Shown in pieces: positions 7,179 through 10,103 of a stretch of DNA of 10,103 bases (the first letter of the stretch is position 1; each line of letters opens with the position of its first letter). This DNA comes from Lachnospiraceae bacterium. GTDB taxonomy: Bacteria; Bacillota; Clostridia; Lachnospirales; Lachnospiraceae. The stretch covers positions 1 to 10,103 of the forward strand of contig JAFUWM010000109.1 of NCBI GenBank assembly GCA_017483425.1, read 5' to 3'. The notes under the pieces were generated by a model. It had not been told where the DNA came from, ran no database searches, and saw only the letters and a list, made by a program, of their open reading frames with translations. Made by a program: the position numbers and the translations under genes.

Positions 7179-7298
7179 TCCTCTCATTGTTCGATCACTC
7201 GCTCAAGGTTGGCACCTTCCATCCGGCTGTATATCCGGTGTCAGGGGTTGCCGTGGCTTCACAGATCCTTTGCATCTCCACCACTCTGAATAAGAAGA
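7179..7298 (-). promoter_or_regulatory. SAM-I (S-box) riboswitch aptamer
   Basis: The metK leader carries the conserved S-box core on the minus strand: AGAGTGGTGGAG (7287-7276), GAAGCCACGGCAACC (7260-7246) and GGTGCCAACC (7216-7207). Helices can be traced by eye. P1 pairs 7298-7289 with 7188-7179 (10 bp, including G-U pairs). P2 begins GTGG (7284-7281) with CCAC (7256-7253). P3 is the CCGG (7238-7235), 8-nt loop, CCGG (7226-7223) hairpin. P4 contains CGA (7201-7199) and TCG (7194-7192) around GTGA. Bound SAM would stabilise P1, free the terminator downstream and stop transcription before metK. The metK promoter must lie upstream; a weak candidate is TTGTTA (7335-7330) with CATATT (7310-7305) at a 19-bp spacing. 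Confidence 0.95.
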
Positions 7299-7341
7299 AC
7301 GTCAAATATGAAGTTTTGATTATGTGCTGTAACAAGAAAGA

Positions 7342-7350
7342 TGATATACT
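7342..7350 (+). promoter_or_regulatory. Extended -10 promoter of the DUF853 ATPase gene
   Basis: TGATATACT is an extended -10 element: TG at 7342-7343, one base, then TATACT at 7345-7350 matching 5 of 6. No good -35 box lies at the expected distance. Transcription would start near 7357, leaving a leader of about 38 nt with GGAGG at 7383-7387, 7 nt before the ATG. The region overlaps the likely promoter of the divergent metK leader. Confidence 0.55.
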
Positions 7351-7394
7351 ATATCCCGTGATAATGCAACTGGATTTTATTTGGAGGGGACAAT

Positions 7395-9071
7395 ATGTAT
7401 ACAGACAGCAGGATACGTATAGGCATGAAGGATAACGGCGAAAACGTCTGCATCAATCCTTCTATGAGCTGCAGGCACGGACTGATAGCAGGAGCTACGG
7501 GCTCCGGAAAGACCATAACGTTAAAGGTGCTTGCGGAATCTTTTTCGGATATGGGAGTTCCAGTATTCCTTGCGGATGTCAAGGGAGATCTCGCCGGTAT
7601 GTGTATGCCGGGAGAGGATACTGAGGATATGAAGAGACGTATCGAAAAATTCGGACTTAAAGAAGCTGGTTTCGAATACCATGGTTATCCGACGGTTTTT
7701 TGGGATATATACGGTAAGAAAGGAACACCCTTAAGAACCACGATAACCGAGATGGGACCCGACCTTATGGCGACGGTACTCGGACTCAATGAGCTGCAGA
7801 CGGCGCTCCTTTCTATAATATATAAGATAGCGGATGACCAGGGTCTTCTGCTCATAGATACCAAGGATTTGAAAGCTATACTTAACTATGTGTCGGATAA
7901 TCATAAAGTCTTTGAGGAGGAGTACGGGAAGATCGCTCCCGTATCTCTTGCAGCTATAGTAAGAGAGGTTGTAGCTCTCGAAATGAAAGGTGCGGAGCAG
8001 TTTTTCGGGGAGCCGGCCATAAATATAAGGGATTTCTTTTCCAACGGACCCGAGGGCAGGGGTGTCATAAACATACTTGATTCGTCATCCCTCATAAATG
8101 ACCCGACACTTTACTCCATGTTTATGATGTATCTTTTGTCAGAGCTTTTTGAGACGCTTCCCGAGGTTGGGGATCAGGTCAGGCCGAAACTCGTATTCTT
8201 CTTTGATGAGGCGCATCTTCTATTTAACGGAGCTTCAAAGGATCTGCTCACAAAGATCGAGCAGGTCGTGAAGCTTATCCGTTCAAAGGGCATTGGAGTT
8301 TACTTCGCGACACAGAATCCGTCGGATATACCGGACGGTGTCATGAACCAGCTTGGGAATAAGATAGAGCACGCGCTTCATGCGTATACTCCGGCTGAGC
8401 AGAAAAAGGTTAAGGCGGCAGCCGAGGGCTTAAGGGAAAATCCTGAGTTTAATACGTATGAAACACTTATGGCGCTCGGTACGGGCGAAGCCGTGGTTTC
8501 ATTTCTGGGTGAGGACGGCGTACCATCTCTTGCGGAAAAGGTATCGATACTTCCGCCCCAGAGCCAGATGGGAGAGATAAGCGACTCTACGAGGGGATCA
8601 GAGATAAAGAGTTCTGTAGTATATACGAAGTACGCTGAGGGCTATGACCCTGATTCCGCATATGAATTCCTGAAGCGGAAGGGTGTAGAGGACGAAGAAG
8701 CCCGCGCGGCAGCCGAAAAAGCCGCGGCTGAGGAGAAGGAAGCTCTTAAGGCGCAGCAGGCAGCTGAGAAAGAAGCCCAAAGGGCAAAGGATAAGGCTGA
8801 AAAGGAGGCACAGGCCGCAGCGGCAAAAGCAGAAAGAGAGGAGCAGAGAGCCAAAGAGAAGGCCGAGAGGGAAGAGCAGCGCAAGAAAGAGCAGGAAAGC
8901 CGTAAGGTAAAGACTGCCGCAAAGTCCGTAGGAAATTCCGTCGCGGGAACCGTAGGCAGAGAGGTCGGAAAATCCGTAGGTTCGTCTTTCGGCAAGTTTG
9001 GAAGAACTCTCGGAGGCAATGTAGGAGCCAGTATAGGACGAGGCATCATCGGAACTCTGTTTAAGATCTGA
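7395..9071 (+). CDS. DUF853 (YjgR-like) HerA/FtsK-superfamily ATPase with coiled-coil and glycine-zipper tail
   Basis: A 558-residue P-loop ATPase of the DUF853 family, related to HerA-type pumping ATPases; its cellular role is not established, and E. coli YjgR is the nearest relative I recognise by name. Walker A is GATGSGKT (33-40). Walker B is KLVFFFDEAH (265-274), with D271 and E272 the likely metal ligand and catalytic base. A sensor-like YFATQNPSDIP (303-313) and GNKIEHALHAYTP (321-333) follow. Residues 431-505 are Ala/Glu/Lys/Arg rich and should form a long coiled coil, including a tandem 11-residue repeat. Residues 511-553 have glycines every fourth residue (G521/525/529/533 and G536/540/544/548), a glycine-zipper pattern. 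There is no signal peptide. The start follows GGAGG by 7 nt. The stop overlaps the next gene's ATG by one base, so the transporter is probably coupled to it. Superfamily is sure; function is unknown. Confidence 0.92.
   Translation: MYTDSRIRIGMKDNGENVCINPSMSCRHGLIAGATGSGKTITLKVLAESFSDMGVPVFLADVKGDLAGMCMPGEDTEDMKRRIEKFGLKEAGFEYHGYPTVFWDIYGKKGTPLRTTITEMGPDLMATVLGLNELQTALLSIIYKIADDQGLLLIDTKDLKAILNYVSDNHKVFEEEYGKIAPVSLAAIVREVVALEMKGAEQFFGEPAINIRDFFSNGPEGRGVINILDSSSLINDPTLYSMFMMYLLSELFETLPEVGDQVRPKLVFFFDEAHLLFNGASKDLLTKIEQVVKLIRSKGIGVYFATQNPSDIPDGVMNQLGNKIEHALHAYTPAEQKKVKAAAEGLRENPEFNTYETLMALGTGEAVVSFLGEDGVPSLAEKVSILPPQSQMGEISDSTRGSEIKSSVVYTKYAEGYDPDSAYEFLKRKGVEDEEARAAAEKAAAEEKEALKAQQAAEKEAQRAKDKAEKEAQAAAAKAEREEQRAKEKAEREEQRKKEQESRKVKTAAKSVGNSVAGTVGREVGKSVGSSFGKFGRTLGGNVGASIGRGIIGTLFKI
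8826..8891 (+). repeat. Tandem 33-bp repeat coding an 11-residue coiled-coil unit
   Basis: Two adjacent units encode KAEREEQRAKE (residues 478-488) and KAEREEQRKKE (489-499), identical at 10 of 11 residues. The codons differ at many synonymous sites (for example aaa/aag, gca/gcc, aga/agg, aga/cgc). So this is either an old duplication kept at protein level or convergence on a favoured coiled-coil pattern. An 11-residue period fits a hendecad coiled coil. Confidence 0.8.
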
Positions 9072-10039
9072 TGAGAAGAAGCGGGATATTTAACATAGCT
9101 GTACTGTTGCTCTGCGCCATGATATGGGGCTTTGCCTTTTCGGCGCAGTCCGTCGGCGCGGAGTATGTAGGTCCCTGGACTTTCCTTGCCGCAAGGGCAT
9201 GGATCGGAGTTGCAACACTGCTTGTATTTATCGGAGCAAGAAAGCTTATAATAAGCAAAACCTCCGAAGGCAGAAAAGCCTATGAGGATGCACGGGAAGT
9301 GCTTAAGACAACAGGCACAGAGGTTCAGGGCGGCCGTAAGCTTATGCTCATCGCCGGAGCGTCCACGGGGATCCTGCTGTGTCTTGCTTCCGTGATGCAG
9401 CAGGCAGGAATAGCATATACAACGGTTGCAAAATCAAGCTTTATCACGGCCATGTATGTGGTCATAGTTCCCGTGATATCCCTGATACTGGGAAATAGAA
9501 CTGGAGCAAAGATCTGGTTTGCGGTGATCCTCAGTGTAGCCGGATTATATCTGCTGAGCTTCGCGGGAGGTATAGGAGGCGTCAGCAGAGGGGATCTGAT
9601 GACGCTGGGCTGTGCATTTCTGTTTGCTCTACAGATCATATGCATAAATCATTTTGTGGACCGGCTCGACGGACTTGTGTTATCATGCAGTGAATTCTTT
9701 TTTGAAGCGCTTGTTGCCACATGCGGGATGCTTATATTTGAGAAGCCTTCTGCGGCGGCACTGATCCCTGCAATGACCGCGATACTTTATGCGGGAATCA
9801 TGAGCAACGGTGTCGCGTATACCCTTCAGATAATAGGACAGAGGGGATTTGATCCGACAATTGCAAGCCTTTGTATGTGTATGGAGAGCGTTTTCGGGGC
9901 TGTAGGCGGATTTCTGCTGCTTGGACAGACACTGACTCTTCGTGAGATTACGGGATGCGTCCTTATGTTTGCGGCGATACTTATCGCGGAGCTCCCCGGA
10001 CGCAAAACGAAACGGCCATCAGTTGAGACCGGGCTTTAA
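9071..10039 (+). CDS. EamA-family DMT transporter, ten transmembrane helices
   Basis: A 322-residue inner-membrane permease of the drug/metabolite transporter superfamily with two EamA repeats (about 7-163 and 174-307). Hydrophobic segments near 7-25, 36-56, 91-109, 118-139, 146-164, 174-192, 203-223, 230-253, 263-284 and 289-307 give the usual ten helices. Family landmarks include AMIWGFAF near the N terminus and the helix-9 stretch DPTIASLCMCMESVFGAVGG. A charged loop of about 34 residues (57-90) between helices 2 and 3 is longer than the short loops elsewhere. The substrate cannot be read from sequence; relatives export or import amino acids and other metabolites. The ATG at 9071 overlaps the preceding TGA and has no clear Shine-Dalgarno, which suggests translational coupling to the DUF853 ATPase. 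No terminator is visible after its stop. Confidence 0.93.
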   Translation: MRRSGIFNIAVLLLCAMIWGFAFSAQSVGAEYVGPWTFLAARAWIGVATLLVFIGARKLIISKTSEGRKAYEDAREVLKTTGTEVQGGRKLMLIAGASTGILLCLASVMQQAGIAYTTVAKSSFITAMYVVIVPVISLILGNRTGAKIWFAVILSVAGLYLLSFAGGIGGVSRGDLMTLGCAFLFALQIICINHFVDRLDGLVLSCSEFFFEALVATCGMLIFEKPSAAALIPAMTAILYAGIMSNGVAYTLQIIGQRGFDPTIASLCMCMESVFGAVGGFLLLGQTLTLREITGCVLMFAAILIAELPGRKTKRPSVETGL

Positions 10040-10083
10040 CAGAAAAATCTGCCATCCGAAGGGTGAGCATCGTATAAAAGGAT

Positions 10084-10103
10084 AGGAGATTGTATAGTGA
10101 TGA
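10084..10103 (+). promoter_or_regulatory. Ribosome binding site and start of a further gene, cut by the window edge
   Basis: AGGAG at 10084-10088 is followed 8 nt later by GTG (10097) and 11 nt later by ATG (10100). Both are in one frame, so either could start a + strand gene running out of the window. A TATAAA at 10073-10078 could be a -10 box, but no fitting -35 box is seen. No protein sequence is available to test this. Confidence 0.3.

Noticed and set aside
7300..7305. TTGACG on the minus strand as the -35 box of metK
   Set aside because: The matching -10 would fall inside the riboswitch aptamer (GGTGGA), so transcription would miss the 5' side of P1.
7187..7435. 82-codon + strand frame between metK and the ATPase gene
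   Set aside because: It runs antisense across the SAM-I riboswitch and overlaps the start of the ATPase gene, with no protein family resemblance.
8642..9049. 135-codon minus-strand frame rich in Ser/Ala/Leu/Phe
   Set aside because: It is the antisense image of the low-complexity Ala/Glu/Lys coiled coil of the ATPase.
10040..10051. CAGA-AAAA-TCTG hairpin after the transporter gene
   Set aside because: It has only a 4-bp stem and no T-run follows, so it is not a credible terminator.
1..10103. Mobile element, prophage, defence island, CRISPR array, tRNA or rRNA
   Set aside because: No transposase or integrase, terminal inverted repeats, spaced direct repeats or tRNA-like cloverleaf were seen, and gene content and codon style look uniform.

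Overview
The window reads as an ordinary stretch of a low-to-mid-GC Firmicutes chromosome, most like a Lachnospiraceae/Clostridia genome. The evidence is a SAM-I riboswitch in front of metK, a full-length DnaE with an intact-looking PHP domain, AGGAG-type ribosome binding sites, heavy use of ATA/AGA/AGG codons, an HD-GYP protein with the accessory domains common in Clostridia, and a GH26 mannan-degrading enzyme. This assignment comes from gene content and style, not from a database search.

Layout, left to right. (1) The 3' end of murA (+, cut by the window edge). (2) A gene for an HD-GYP cyclic-di-GMP phosphodiesterase (-), whose stop codon directly abuts that of murA. (3) A compact intergenic region at 1360-1494 with two back-to-back sigma-A-type promoters whose -35 boxes form an inverted repeat. 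(4) A signal-peptide-less GH26 beta-mannanase-like gene (+). (5) dnaE (+), only 20 bp downstream, with an extended -10 box placed so that its transcript may be leaderless. (6) metK (-), ending 9 bp from the dnaE stop, with a complete SAM-I riboswitch and intrinsic terminator in its leader. (7) A HerA/FtsK-superfamily ATPase of the DUF853 (YjgR-like) family (+), with a coiled-coil and glycine-zipper tail. (8) A ten-helix EamA/DMT transporter (+), whose start codon overlaps the ATPase stop codon. (9) The last bases probably hold the ribosome binding site and first codon of another + strand gene.

How they fit together: murA (peptidoglycan precursor synthesis), dnaE (replication) and metK (SAM supply) are housekeeping genes that sit side by side without an obvious shared pathway. 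The HD-GYP and mannanase genes share a promoter region and could be co-regulated. The DUF853 ATPase and the DMT transporter form a likely translationally coupled pair. There is no mobile element, CRISPR array, tRNA or rRNA, and I see no convincing undescribed multi-gene system. The points most worth a second look are the possibly leaderless dnaE, the mirrored promoter pair, the unusual ATPase tail and its transporter partner, and the two convergent gene pairs with no room for terminators.
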